Of a stretch of 46,800 nt of DNA, positions 7,549 to 14,783 are shown in pieces. Source of the stretch: Clostridiales bacterium. Lineage in GTDB: Bacteria; Bacillota; Clostridia; Christensenellales; Aristaeellaceae. Below the pieces are notes generated by a model. It had not been told where the DNA came from. It searched no databases and saw only the letters and a list, made by a program, of their open reading frames with translations. The translations under genes were made by a program, and so were the position numbers. Numbering within the stretch: the first letter of the stretch is position 1; each line of letters opens with the position of its first letter. Location of the stretch: assembly GCA_015056315.1 (NCBI GenBank), contig SVGN01000019.1, positions 1-46,800 on the forward strand. Direction: 5' to 3'.

Positions 7549-8841
7549 TTATTCTTTGGTGCGCTCGATCCTCCTGAACAGACAGACCAAACTCAATCCC
7601 AGCCCGGCAAGCGCCACCAGCAGGAACAGCAGCGCAATGCCCATCCCCTGCCCCCGGCCAAAGAGCGGCAGCAGCAGGGCGTGCAGCCGCCCACCGGCAG
7701 CGGTCAGCGGGGCAAATACGCGGTCTGCCAGCCAGCCGCCCAGAAACAGCCCCAGCGGGATGGTGCAGTTCTGCAGGGTATCCCGGGTGGAATAGACACG
7801 CCCCAGCAGGGTATCGGGCACATGGGTGCGCATGTAGGTGTTCCAGTGCACATTCATGATGGCAGCGCAGCCGTATTGCAGAAAGGCAAACAGGCACCAG
7901 CCCACCGCCGTACGGCAGAGAGCCAGCCCGATGCCCGTCAGAAAGATGAGGCAGCACATGCCTGTCACCATGCTGCCGCTGTCCTTCTTCTGCTTGACAG
8001 CAGCCATCAGCGTACCTCCGGCCATCACTCCGAGGGCCACACTCATCTGCACCGCCCCCAAAGCGGGCTGGTGATTCCCGGAGCGGCTGAGCACGAAGGC
8101 GGCCATCTGCCCATCCGGGCCCAGCTTTGCCAGCAGATTGACCGCTGCAATGAACAGGCACAGGCGCAGCATGGGCCGGTTCTTCATCAGGTACCTCAGC
8201 CCGGTCATACATGCCCGGAGCAGGGGCTCCTTTTCCTGCCCGGCTGCCCGCTCCGGCTCGGGGATGGGCAGAAGCAGCAGCGCGCCAAAGGCGATGGCAA
8301 AGGTGGCAAGGTCTATCCACAGCACCGCAGGCAAACCGCCCCAGGCCAGCACCGCCGCCCCCAGCGCAGGCGAAACGATGGATTCAACTGCCCCGGAGAC
8401 CGCTTGCAGCCCGCCTGCCCTGGCATACTGATCCTTGGGGATCAGCAGGCTGGTGGCCACATAGGCCGCAGGCACCTGAAAAGCATTCATCAGGCTGAGG
8501 GCAAAGGTGATGATGTACAAAAGCGTAATGGTGAGCACCCCGGTGGTATACAGCAGCAGGATGCAGCCCGTGCCGCAGGCAGCGAACAGATCCGCCGCGA
8601 GCATGATGCGCTTTTTGTTCCATCTGTCCGCCACCGCACCGGCAAGAAACCGGAACAGAATGGTGGGCATAAAAGAACAGAGGGTCAGCAGCGATACGGA
8701 GGTGGCTGTACCGTTCTGCCCATAGATCCATACGACCAAAGCATAGTTGGTCATGGCGGTGCCCATGGCAGATACGCTCTGGGATGCCCACAGAAGCAGG
8801 AATCTGCGCAGGGAGGATGTATTGTTTTTCGTATTCTTCAT
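7549..8841 (-). CDS. Mef-like major facilitator (MFS_3) drug exporter
   Basis: This 430-residue integral membrane protein has about 12 predicted helices. The start MKNTKNNTSSLRRFLLLW followed by SQSVSAMGTAMTNYALVVW is the N-terminus typical of MefA/MFS_3 proton-driven exporters, and the loop 2-3 signature is GAVADRWNKKR. A helix-rich core and a short basic tail (LFRRIERTKE) complete the family length of ~400-430 residues. The ATG is preceded by AAGGAG at 8849-8854. Macrolide export is known for the named relatives; the substrate here is inferred only. Expression is probably controlled by the leader described at 8842-9060, which buries this SD site in a hairpin. Confidence 0.85.
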   Translation of the reverse strand: MKNTKNNTSSLRRFLLLWASQSVSAMGTAMTNYALVVWIYGQNGTATSVSLLTLCSFMPTILFRFLAGAVADRWNKKRIMLAADLFAACGTGCILLLYTTGVLTITLLYIITFALSLMNAFQVPAAYVATSLLIPKDQYARAGGLQAVSGAVESIVSPALGAAVLAWGGLPAVLWIDLATFAIAFGALLLLPIPEPERAAGQEKEPLLRACMTGLRYLMKNRPMLRLCLFIAAVNLLAKLGPDGQMAAFVLSRSGNHQPALGAVQMSVALGVMAGGTLMAAVKQKKDSGSMVTGMCCLIFLTGIGLALCRTAVGWCLFAFLQYGCAAIMNVHWNTYMRTHVPDTLLGRVYSTRDTLQNCTIPLGLFLGGWLADRVFAPLTAAGGRLHALLLPLFGRGQGMGIALLFLLVALAGLGLSLVCLFRRIERTKE

Positions 8842-8887
8842 GGCTTTTTGCTCCTTACTTTTTGATCAATGCAAGCAGCACAAAGCC
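8842..8887 (-). promoter_or_regulatory. SD-sequestering hairpin of the MFS exporter
   Basis: On the minus strand, positions 8887-8872 pair with 8857-8842, an arm that contains the exporter's AAGGAG. This gives about 13 pairs in a 16-position stem with two mismatches and one G-U, around a 14-nt loop, ending immediately before the ATG. In this fold the ribosome-binding site is hidden. Confidence 0.65.
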
Positions 8888-8892
8888 CGACC

Positions 8893-8965
8893 GGACGGTT
8901 CTCTGCCCCAATGGGCGTTACCGCTCCGCACAGGTACCGTCCCCGGATCAGACTCTGTGCGGAGC
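8893..8965 (-). promoter_or_regulatory. Two competing stems in the MFS exporter leader
   Basis: Stem 1 is an 11-bp perfect match between 8965-8955 and 8933-8923 (GCTCCGCACAG/CTGTGCGGAGC); its 5' arm is the last codons of the leader peptide. Stem 2 pairs 8942-8936 with 8899-8893 (GGACGGT/ACCGTCC). The two overlap topologically and cannot both form as simple hairpins, so a ribosome paused on the leader peptide would change which one forms. Confidence 0.6.
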
Positions 8966-9010
8966 AACATCTTGGGCAGCCAATGCCCTGTTGAAGGAAC
9001 CCAGACTCAT
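8948..9010 (-). CDS. 20-residue leader peptide upstream of the MFS exporter
   Basis: An ATG at 9010 follows AAAGAGGTG by about 7 nt and opens a 20-codon frame (begins MSLGSFNRAL, ends VAPHRV) closing with TGA at 8950-8948. It starts just downstream of a good promoter and its last codons form one arm of an 11-bp stem. Position and design match the leader peptides of macrolide-, lincosamide- or chloramphenicol-inducible resistance genes, where a drug-stalled ribosome refolds the leader. The peptide itself resembles no leader I can name. Confidence 0.6.
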   Translation of the reverse strand: MSLGSFNRALAAQDVAPHRV

Positions 9011-9031
9011 AGCAAACACCTCTTTGATCGC

Positions 9032-9060
9032 ATCATAGCAGGTTTTGCCCCGGTGGTCAA
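9032..9060 (-). promoter_or_regulatory. Promoter of the MFS exporter transcript
   Basis: On the minus strand, -35 TTGACC (9060-9055), a 17-nt spacer and -10 TATGAT (9037-9032) place the transcript start near 9025, just before the leader peptide. Confidence 0.75.
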
Positions 9061-9062
9061 CC

Positions 9063-9098
9063 AAAAACCGCCTGCGCACCCGAGGGTACACAGGCGGT
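9063..9098 (-). terminator. Intrinsic terminator after the histidine kinase
   Basis: The minus-strand stem ACCGCCTG/CAGGCGGT extends inward through GTACCC/GGGTGC with G-U pairs and is followed by TTTTTGG. It lies 7 nt downstream of the kinase stop and closes the five-gene operon. Confidence 0.9.
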
Positions 9099-9105
9099 GC
9101 TTCCC

Positions 9106-10023
9106 TTACAGCTCTGCCACAAAGGCCTTGGTATAGCCCTCGAAGCCATCCACCACACGGAGCCCGCCGCCGTGCAGCTGCATGATGCGCCTGGCGATGG
9201 CAAGCCCCAGGCCGCTGCCATCCTTCGTTTGGCGTGAGGCATCCGAACACTGAAAGGGCTCGAAGATGCTCTCCCGGATGCTCTGCGGGATGGGCTGCCC
9301 ACTATCCGCCACGGCGATCCGCACCCCATTTTTCTGCCTGCTGACGGAGACCAGCAGCCGGATGCCCGCTTCGTTATGCCTGAGGGCGTTGGTGATCAGG
9401 TTATCGATCACCCGGGTCAGCTCGGCAGCATCCACCGGGTGCAGGATGGCTTCCTCCGGGATCTCTGCCTCCAGCTGCACCCGCCGGGCTTCGATATCAT
9501 CATAGCGCAGAGCGGTGCATTCCCGCACGATGGCGCATACATCCGCCTCCCGCAGGCTGAGGGTATAACCCTCCGATTCCAGCCGGGCATAGCGGAACAG
9601 CTTCTGCACCATATCATCCACCTGCAGGGCCTTCTGAGAGATGATGCGGTAGACGTTCTCCCGCTCCCCGGGCGCTGCATTGCCCGCCTCCAGTGCCCGG
9701 GCATAGCCAAGGATGGAGGCCATGGGATTCTTCAGGTCGTGGGCAATGTTGGCAAACAGCAGGCTGCGCTGCCGCATCTGCCGTGCGGTCTCCTCCGCCA
9801 CTGCCTTGGATACCCTGTGCCAGTAGGCATAGGAGAACACCACGAACAGCATCAGCCCCGCAAGGATGCCCATGCACTCGAACACGATCTCCGGTATGCC
9901 GGTAGCTGCCTCAAGTTGAGCCGCTCCGGCAAACAGCAGGCTGTGGAGCCAGATCTCCAGCGCCACCAGCACAAAGGAAAAAACAATGTAAAGATAGATC
10001 AGCTTTGTTTTCAGCGTATTCAT
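9106..10023 (-). CDS. Membrane sensor histidine kinase (VanS/OmpR-system type)
   Basis: This 305-residue sensor has two N-terminal membrane segments (~8-30 and ~46-66) with only a very short external loop and no clear HAMP domain. It therefore probably senses within or at the membrane, as intramembrane-sensing kinases do. The kinase core is complete: phospho-acceptor His95 in ANIAHDLKNP, N-box DNLITNALRHN (207-217), G1 ADSGQ (239-243), F-box FEPF and G2 GSGLGLA (269-275). Its ATG overlaps the response regulator stop (ATGA), so the two are translationally coupled. It is the last gene of an operon with a lipoprotein and a CPBP protease, which suggests envelope-stress or antimicrobial-peptide sensing. 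The signal is unknown. Confidence 0.9.
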   Translation of the reverse strand: MNTLKTKLIYLYIVFSFVLVALEIWLHSLLFAGAAQLEAATGIPEIVFECMGILAGLMLFVVFSYAYWHRVSKAVAEETARQMRQRSLLFANIAHDLKNPMASILGYARALEAGNAAPGERENVYRIISQKALQVDDMVQKLFRYARLESEGYTLSLREADVCAIVRECTALRYDDIEARRVQLEAEIPEEAILHPVDAAELTRVIDNLITNALRHNEAGIRLLVSVSRQKNGVRIAVADSGQPIPQSIRESIFEPFQCSDASRQTKDGSGLGLAIARRIMQLHGGGLRVVDGFEGYTKAFVAEL

Positions 10024-10691
10024 ACTTCCAGCCGGTACCCCAATCCCCGGATGGTCTTGATCCGGTCATTGCCGATCTTATCCCGCAGGCGGCTCACCGC
10101 CACACGGATGGTGTTATCATCCACAAAGCCGCCCTCCCAGGCATGCCGGCACAGCTGGTCTCTGGTAAAGACCCGACCGGGCTGGCTGAGAAACAGCTCC
10201 ATCATACATAGCTCCACCCGTGTCAGGTCAACCGTCCTGCCGTTCACCCGCAGGGTGCAGCAGGCAGGATCCAGCTCCATACCGCCGCCGGTGAGCACCG
10301 GGCTGGCCGCGTTCTCCTTGCGGGCGTGCCTGCGCAGGTTGGCCTTGACCCGGGCCACCACCTCTCTGGGCTCAAAGGGCTTGGTGATATAATCATCCGC
10401 GCCCAGCTCCAGCCCCAGCACCTTATCATCCAGCTGCACTTTGGCGGAAAGGATCATCACCGGGATGTCGCTCTCCCGGCGGATGCGGCGCAGCACATCG
10501 TAGCCGTTCATGCGGGGCATCATGATATCCAGTATCGCCAGGTCGATGGGATAGTTGGCCGCCACCATGGCTACCATCTCCCCGTCGTAGGCCTCGTACA
10601 CTTGAATGTTCTCCTTCTCCAGAAACATGCGCAGCACAGAGATGATCTCCCGCTCGTCATCGGCGATCAGCACATTATACGCATCAGCCAT
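10020..10691 (-). CDS. OmpR/PhoB-family response regulator
   Basis: This 223-residue regulator has a receiver domain (acidic pair Asp11-Asp12, phospho-acceptor Asp55 in LAILDIMMP, Lys104 in DDYITKPF) joined to a winged-helix DNA-binding domain (ELDPACCTLRVNGRTVDL to the end, with RDQLCRHAWEG and the recognition helix near TIRVAVSRLRDKIG). Its sequence is close to VanR-type regulators. It overlaps the upstream small gene by 8 nt and the kinase by 4 nt. The phased TGTAAG boxes at the operon promoter are a plausible binding site, which would make the operon autoregulated. Confidence 0.93.
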   Translation of the reverse strand: MADAYNVLIADDEREIISVLRMFLEKENIQVYEAYDGEMVAMVAANYPIDLAILDIMMPRMNGYDVLRRIRRESDIPVMILSAKVQLDDKVLGLELGADDYITKPFEPREVVARVKANLRRHARKENAASPVLTGGGMELDPACCTLRVNGRTVDLTRVELCMMELFLSQPGRVFTRDQLCRHAWEGGFVDDNTIRVAVSRLRDKIGNDRIKTIRGLGYRLEV

Positions 10692-11007
10692 GGATCTTCA
10701 CCAGCTTTACAAAACGGTTGCCCTCCAGCACCAGCTGCCTGCCATCATACAGGCCGGTCACATCCTGCTCCTCGGTGCCGTCTGCCGCAAGGCGCACCAG
10801 CAGCTGCCTGCCATCCCGGAGCACCAGATAATACGCGCCCAGGTCGGAAAGCACATCCGCCGTTTCGGTGATCTCAGGCATGGGCGTAAATAGCCCCACC
10901 AGAGCATCCAGCACCCGTGCCAGGGGCTTTTTCACCTTTTCCCGCCGCAGATGGAGGATCTGCTCCGCATCGGGGTAGGCCTTCTTGATCTCTTCGTGGT
11001 AATTCAT
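10684..11007 (-). CDS. Small protein of a two-component operon, function unknown
   Basis: This protein has 107 residues; the start is supported by AAGGAG upstream. The first half is basic and helical (KKAYPDAEQILHLRREKVKKPLAR is its charged stretch, split around residue 20). The second half looks like a small beta-rich domain (AYYLVLRDGRQLLVRLAADG, then GLYDGRQLVLEGN). No signal peptide or full membrane span is present. It overlaps the regulator gene and so is co-translated with it. No family is recognised; a role in the signalling unit is inferred from position only. Confidence 0.65.
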   Translation of the reverse strand: MNYHEEIKKAYPDAEQILHLRREKVKKPLARVLDALVGLFTPMPEITETADVLSDLGAYYLVLRDGRQLLVRLAADGTEEQDVTGLYDGRQLVLEGNRFVKLVKIHG

Positions 11008-11034
11008 CCAAACAAGCTCCTTTTCTCAACGATC

Positions 11035-11946
11035 TCAGAAGAACATGATGCAGACACAGATACCCAGACAGAGCACCGTGAGCAGCAGCATGGGAACAGC
11101 GGTAAAGAATGCGCCAAGTTGCCAAAGCACCACCCGGGTACCTGCGGGCTGCAGGGCCTCTCCCCGCTTTTTGCGCCTCAGCACCCATACTGCCAGCCAG
11201 CCAAGAAACAGCAGCCCAGCAGCATATTCCACCCGGGAGACGATGCCTGTATCCAGCCGGAAGAAAACGGGCAGCACCATCAGCAGATTGTTGAAGAAGT
11301 GCAGCAGCATGGCATAGTGCAGCTTGCCGCTGCGCTCATAGACCCGGCACAGCGCCAGCCCCATTAGTGTGGCAAAGAAAAACTGAAGAAAATTCAGGTG
11401 GATAAGGCCAAAGATCAGCGAGGATGCCAGAGCGGCGAACAGCCTTCCGTGCTGCCGGAGCCAGCGGTAAAGAAGGCCACGGAAGATCGCCTCCTCCACA
11501 ATGGCAGGAAACACCGCAACGGTGATCAGCAGCAGCCAGGGGTCGGCATTCATTTCACTGGCCTCCGGCACCGTCAGCGACAGGCCGGTGACCGCCGTGA
11601 ACACCGTGTTGACCGAAGACAGCAGCGCATTGATGCCGAAGACGAGCCCCATATACCCCAGCAGCGCAAGGGGGCGCAGGCTGCCCGCAGTAGGCGTTTG
11701 CGCCCGCACGGTCTCCCGGTTGCGCTGGTAGCAGATCAGGTAGACCACCCCGGCAACGAGCATGGCTGCATCGGAGGCCACATAAACAGAGGCTTCATCC
11801 ATCCCCGGCAGGCTGCCAAGTCCGAAAAGCAGCAACAGCAGCGTTACCAGCACGCCGCTCAGCAGCTGTAACAGCACCAGATGCACCAGCGCCGCAAGGC
11901 CGATGCGCCGCCCGGCAAGGCGCAACGCCGCAGTACCCTCCCGCAT
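11035..11946 (-). CDS. CPBP-family intramembrane metalloprotease (CAAX/Abi type)
   Basis: This multi-span membrane protein has 303 residues. The CPBP signature is complete: EEAIFR (Glu151, Glu152, Arg156), IFGLIH (His183) and HFFNN (His216, Asn219/220), the residues that hold the metal and act in cleavage. The ATG at 11946 is chosen because GGAGGT lies 8 nt upstream, at the very end of the lipoprotein gene. A longer frame begins at 11970 but has no SD site. Such proteases often give self-immunity to bacteriocins or modify small exported peptides. The neighbouring VanR/S-like system fits an antimicrobial-peptide response, but the substrate is unknown. Confidence 0.85.
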   Translation of the reverse strand: MREGTAALRLAGRRIGLAALVHLVLLQLLSGVLVTLLLLLFGLGSLPGMDEASVYVASDAAMLVAGVVYLICYQRNRETVRAQTPTAGSLRPLALLGYMGLVFGINALLSSVNTVFTAVTGLSLTVPEASEMNADPWLLLITVAVFPAIVEEAIFRGLLYRWLRQHGRLFAALASSLIFGLIHLNFLQFFFATLMGLALCRVYERSGKLHYAMLLHFFNNLLMVLPVFFRLDTGIVSRVEYAAGLLFLGWLAVWVLRRKKRGEALQPAGTRVVLWQLGAFFTAVPMLLLTVLCLGICVCIMFF

Positions 11947-11947
11947 G

Positions 11948-12466
11948 TTACAGACCTCCCTTGCCGCCAAAGAGCAGCTCCCGGCAGTTCTCCAGCGTAT
12001 TTTTCAGATACGATCCCTTTTCTTCGGCAAGGAACCATTCCCCTTCCTCCGTCACAAGGCGCAGGCTGCTGTCATGCTCACAGGCATAGTAGCGGTCGGA
12101 TGCATTATCCGATAGAAAGACAGCGTATACAGGCTCTGTGCTGCCAGGCCGGAGGGGATCCCGGGCAGCATAGGTAATGCTGCACTGAAAGGGCACCTCC
12201 AGAAAAGCACCGGCCCGTGTGGGATCGTAATTGGAAAATGTGATGCTGTTCAGTTCCAGGGCTTCCTGCCGCAGATCGTCGGCATACCAGCCCAGCTGTG
12301 TGAGCTTTTCTGCCGAAATACCGCTGAGGATGCGCTCCCAGGCCTGAGAGAGCTGTGCCTGATTGGTGGGCTCCGCAGCGGTGGGCCGGTGATCCCTCCC
12401 GGCGGTGCAGCCGCACAGCAGGATGCAAAAGGCCATGAGCAGAAGAACAATGGGCTTGCGTTTCAT
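11948..12466 (-). CDS. Secreted lipoprotein, function unknown
   Basis: This 172-residue precursor has a short basic N-terminus (MKRKP), a hydrophobic core and the lipobox LLCGC at ~15-19, so it should be diacylated and held on the outer face of the membrane. The ATG at 12466 has GGAG 6 nt upstream; an ATG 12 nt earlier lacks proper spacing. The mature part is soluble and unmatched. It is the first gene of the five-gene operon and is followed without a gap by the CPBP protease, so it may be the sensed or processed partner. That link is inference. Confidence 0.75.
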   Translation of the reverse strand: MKRKPIVLLLMAFCILLCGCTAGRDHRPTAAEPTNQAQLSQAWERILSGISAEKLTQLGWYADDLRQEALELNSITFSNYDPTRAGAFLEVPFQCSITYAARDPLRPGSTEPVYAVFLSDNASDRYYACEHDSSLRLVTEEGEWFLAEEKGSYLKNTLENCRELLFGGKGGL

Positions 12467-12506
12467 AAGGGTCTCCATCCTTTCGGTCGCTTTGGGTTAC
12501 GGGTAC

Positions 12507-12561
12507 ATCATACCCGGCCATGCTTACAGCACCAAAAGGTTTTTCTTACAGAAATCTTACA
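12507..12561 (-). promoter_or_regulatory. Promoter and phased TGTAAG operator of the lipoprotein/two-component operon
   Basis: On the minus strand, -35 TTGGTG (12535-12530), a 17-nt spacer and -10 TATGAT (12512-12507) form the promoter. TGTAAG occurs at 12561-12556, 12550-12545 and 12528-12523, i.e. at offsets 0, 11 and 33, all on the same face of the helix. Direct repeats with ~11-nt phasing at and upstream of the -35 box are the usual layout for OmpR-family activators. Confidence 0.7.
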
Positions 12562-12630
12562 AACGCAGCCTTCTCTGCCTGCTCTGATGGTAGCACAGCA
12601 GCGCCTCCGGCACAACGACCGCTTGTATAC

Positions 12631-12667
12631 AAAAAGCCCCGACAGGTCTGCGGTACCTGCCGGGGCT
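12631..12667 (-). terminator. Intrinsic terminator of the AraC/GyrI-like regulator
   Basis: The minus-strand stem AGCCCCGGCAGGT pairs with ACCTGTCGGGGCT (one G-U), followed by TTTTTG. It begins 5 nt after the regulator's stop. Confidence 0.93.
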
Positions 12668-12672
12668 CTGCA

Positions 12673-13644
12673 TCACTTTGTGCGCGTGATGGGGCGAACA
12701 TACTTCCAGTATCTTGTGCAATCGTGGTAGAAATAGAATACCCTGCCCTGGGCCATATCCAGACGGCAGCCTGCCGCCTCGTAATCGAAGGCCTTCATGG
12801 CCCCTTCGATCTTGCCCTCCACGGCGGCGTTCTCCGTTTCAAAATCGAAGGGGCCGTGCTCAAAGACCAGGTACTCGCCCTCGGGCACATCCATCAGCTG
12901 CATCTGCGGCGGCACAGGGCCGTCGTAATCCACAGGCAGGCGTGCGCCGTAAGCCTCCGCCAGCGGGATGCCCCAGCTGCACAGGCGGCCCTCCGGCTCG
13001 TTGATGTACGCCATGATCTGCCCGCTGCCGCTGTCTGCCGCTTCGCCGCCCAGGTCATCCAGCTTGCCGGGGATCGAGTCCAGCAGACCGCAGATCGTTT
13101 CGCAATCCTGCCCGGGGATCAGGCTCTGCTTCTGCCAGAAATCCCAGTAGCCGATGCTTTCGTAATTGCGGATGTGCAGGAACTTGTGCGCAGGAATGGT
13201 GATGAAATAGGTCTTTACCGTGTCGTTGGTGTTTTGCATGCCAAAACCTCCCGTATCCAGAAGATAGCAGTCAAAGGGGCGGAGCACGGTGCGCACAGCC
13301 ACCGGCACCGGGTGTCTGCGGTATTGGCTGGGGGTGAGCCCGTAGGCCTCCCGAAAGGCACGGGTAAAGGCCTCATGGGAGGAAAAGCCGTGATCCAGCG
13401 CGATCTCCAGAAGCCCGTCCCGGGTATCCCGGATGCGCCGAAGGGCAAAGGCCAGCCTGCGGTAGCGCAGATAATCCCGGAAGGCCATGCCGGAGACCTC
13501 CCTGAATTTGCGCGAAAAATGATACTCCGAGTACCCGAACCTTTCCGCCAGCCGGGCAAGGGAAAGCTGGTCATCCGCCTTTTCGCGGATGCAGACATCG
13601 ATGGCCTCCACCAACTGCTGGATGTTTCTGTGCCAATGGCTCAC
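12673..13644 (-). CDS. AraC-family regulator with GyrI-like ligand-binding domain
   Basis: This protein has 323 residues. The GTG at 13644 is chosen for the AAAGGAGG 11-12 nt upstream; the open frame extends further but with no SD site. Residues ~15-110 hold the two AraC helix-turn-helix motifs (LAERFGYSEYHFSRKFRE, then LDHGFSSHEAFTRAFREAYG). The rest, from ~130, is a GyrI-like effector-binding fold (FITIPAHKFLHIRNYES, ending GRVFYFYHDCTRYWKYV). This Rob/BmrR-type layout senses small hydrophobic or cationic compounds. It is transcribed divergently from the AraC-type gene at 13857, with which it may share control. Its own target is unknown. Confidence 0.9.
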   Translation of the reverse strand: MSHWHRNIQQLVEAIDVCIREKADDQLSLARLAERFGYSEYHFSRKFREVSGMAFRDYLRYRRLAFALRRIRDTRDGLLEIALDHGFSSHEAFTRAFREAYGLTPSQYRRHPVPVAVRTVLRPFDCYLLDTGGFGMQNTNDTVKTYFITIPAHKFLHIRNYESIGYWDFWQKQSLIPGQDCETICGLLDSIPGKLDDLGGEAADSGSGQIMAYINEPEGRLCSWGIPLAEAYGARLPVDYDGPVPPQMQLMDVPEGEYLVFEHGPFDFETENAAVEGKIEGAMKAFDYEAAGCRLDMAQGRVFYFYHDCTRYWKYVRPITRTK

Positions 13645-13789
13645 GCTCTGTGCCCTCCTTTGTGCTGCTTCGGTAGAGAGTATAGCACCTACACCCTTCC
13701 GGGCGCTTGATCTCTTTTGCGCAGTTTGGTTGCAGCGTTCTGCCTTTGGGTACAGGATAGCACATTTCGCCGTGCCGGGCAATCGGGCA

Positions 13790-13819
13790 TTGTCTTGGAG
13801 CGCGGCTTTGTGCTACAAT
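13790..13819 (+). promoter_or_regulatory. Promoter of the plus-strand AraC-type regulator
   Basis: TTGTCT (13790-13795), an 18-nt spacer and TACAAT (13814-13819), with the -10 ending 37 nt before the start codon. Confidence 0.6.
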
Positions 13820-13856
13820 AGCGGCAGCAGAGAAAACCAACAAGCGAGGTGAAGCC

Positions 13857-14699
13857 ATGCTCTCGCTGATCAAGCGCTACCACCCCCTTACAGGCCAGCC
13901 TCTCAAAATGGATGAGACCTACTGGGAGCTTGCGCCCTGCGAGGCACTGAGGCCGTACATCCGTTGCTACTGGGGCACGCTCCGCCCGGTGGCGGCCTGC
14001 CCTCAGCCGGAGGGCGGGCTGGTGATCCCCGATACCTGCATGGACATCATCTTCGACATAGACTACACAAACAACCGATATACCTCCGCCTTCTGCACGC
14101 TGGACGAACGCTCCTACCGCACCGGCGGCAGCGAAGCGAGCGGCCCGCTGACCGCCACCTTTGCCATCCGTTTCTATGCATGGACGGCCTCCCTCTTTGC
14201 CCACTGGGATTTTACCGGCAGCAAAAACAGTTGCTTCGACCCGGAGGAAATGTTTGGGCCTCTGGTGCGCAGGCTTCAGCCGATCCTGTTTGCAGAGGAG
14301 ACCCTGATGGGAAAGCTCTCCGTTGCAGAAGCTTTTCTGCTGAGCTGTCTGGACAGCCTTCGCCCGGATGCAGGGCTGCTGAACGCGGTCCACTACCTGC
14401 TCAGCAACAGCGGGCGGGCCCGCATCGCCGACCTGAGCGGCTACACCGCCCTGTCGGAAAGGCGGCTGGAGCGGTTGTTCCAGACCCATATGGGCGTATC
14501 CCCCAAGAGCTTTGCTTCCCTTGTCAGGTACCAGCTGCTGTGGCAGGAGCTGGCCGGGGACCCGACGTTCTCTGCGCTGGATGCGGTGGCCAAATACGGT
14601 TATACCGACCAGGCCCATCTCCTGAACGACTTTAAGCGCAGGCACCTGATGACGCCTACAGAGGCGCTGCGGTTCGCCGGGCTTCTCAAAGCCAAATAG
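13857..14699 (+). CDS. AraC-type regulator with DUF6597-like N-terminal domain
   Basis: This regulator has 280 residues and starts after GAGGTG. Residues ~20-130 match the DUF6597-like sensory domain (LRPYIRCYWGTLRP, PDTCMDIIFDIDY). The C-terminal ~100 residues hold an AraC DNA-binding domain (LSERRLERLFQTHMGVSPKSF and AVAKYGYTDQAHLLNDFKRRHLMTPTEA). It is divergent from the AraC/GyrI gene and is followed after 84 nt by the toroid protein, which it could regulate. The ligand is unknown. Confidence 0.88.
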   Translation: MLSLIKRYHPLTGQPLKMDETYWELAPCEALRPYIRCYWGTLRPVAACPQPEGGLVIPDTCMDIIFDIDYTNNRYTSAFCTLDERSYRTGGSEASGPLTATFAIRFYAWTASLFAHWDFTGSKNSCFDPEEMFGPLVRRLQPILFAEETLMGKLSVAEAFLLSCLDSLRPDAGLLNAVHYLLSNSGRARIADLSGYTALSERRLERLFQTHMGVSPKSFASLVRYQLLWQELAGDPTFSALDAVAKYGYTDQAHLLNDFKRRHLMTPTEALRFAGLLKAK

Positions 14700-14783
14700 C
14701 CTGTCGGTTTTTTACAAGACAGCCCAGCTGCACTGTGATATGCTGCAGCCATACCGAACGACCCTTCAAAGGAGTGTAGTACC

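Noticed and set aside
7273..8865. 530-codon plus-strand frame opposite the MFS exporter
   Set aside because: Composition is His/Gln/Pro-rich and unlike a protein; the minus strand encodes a clear 12-helix exporter with SD site and terminator.
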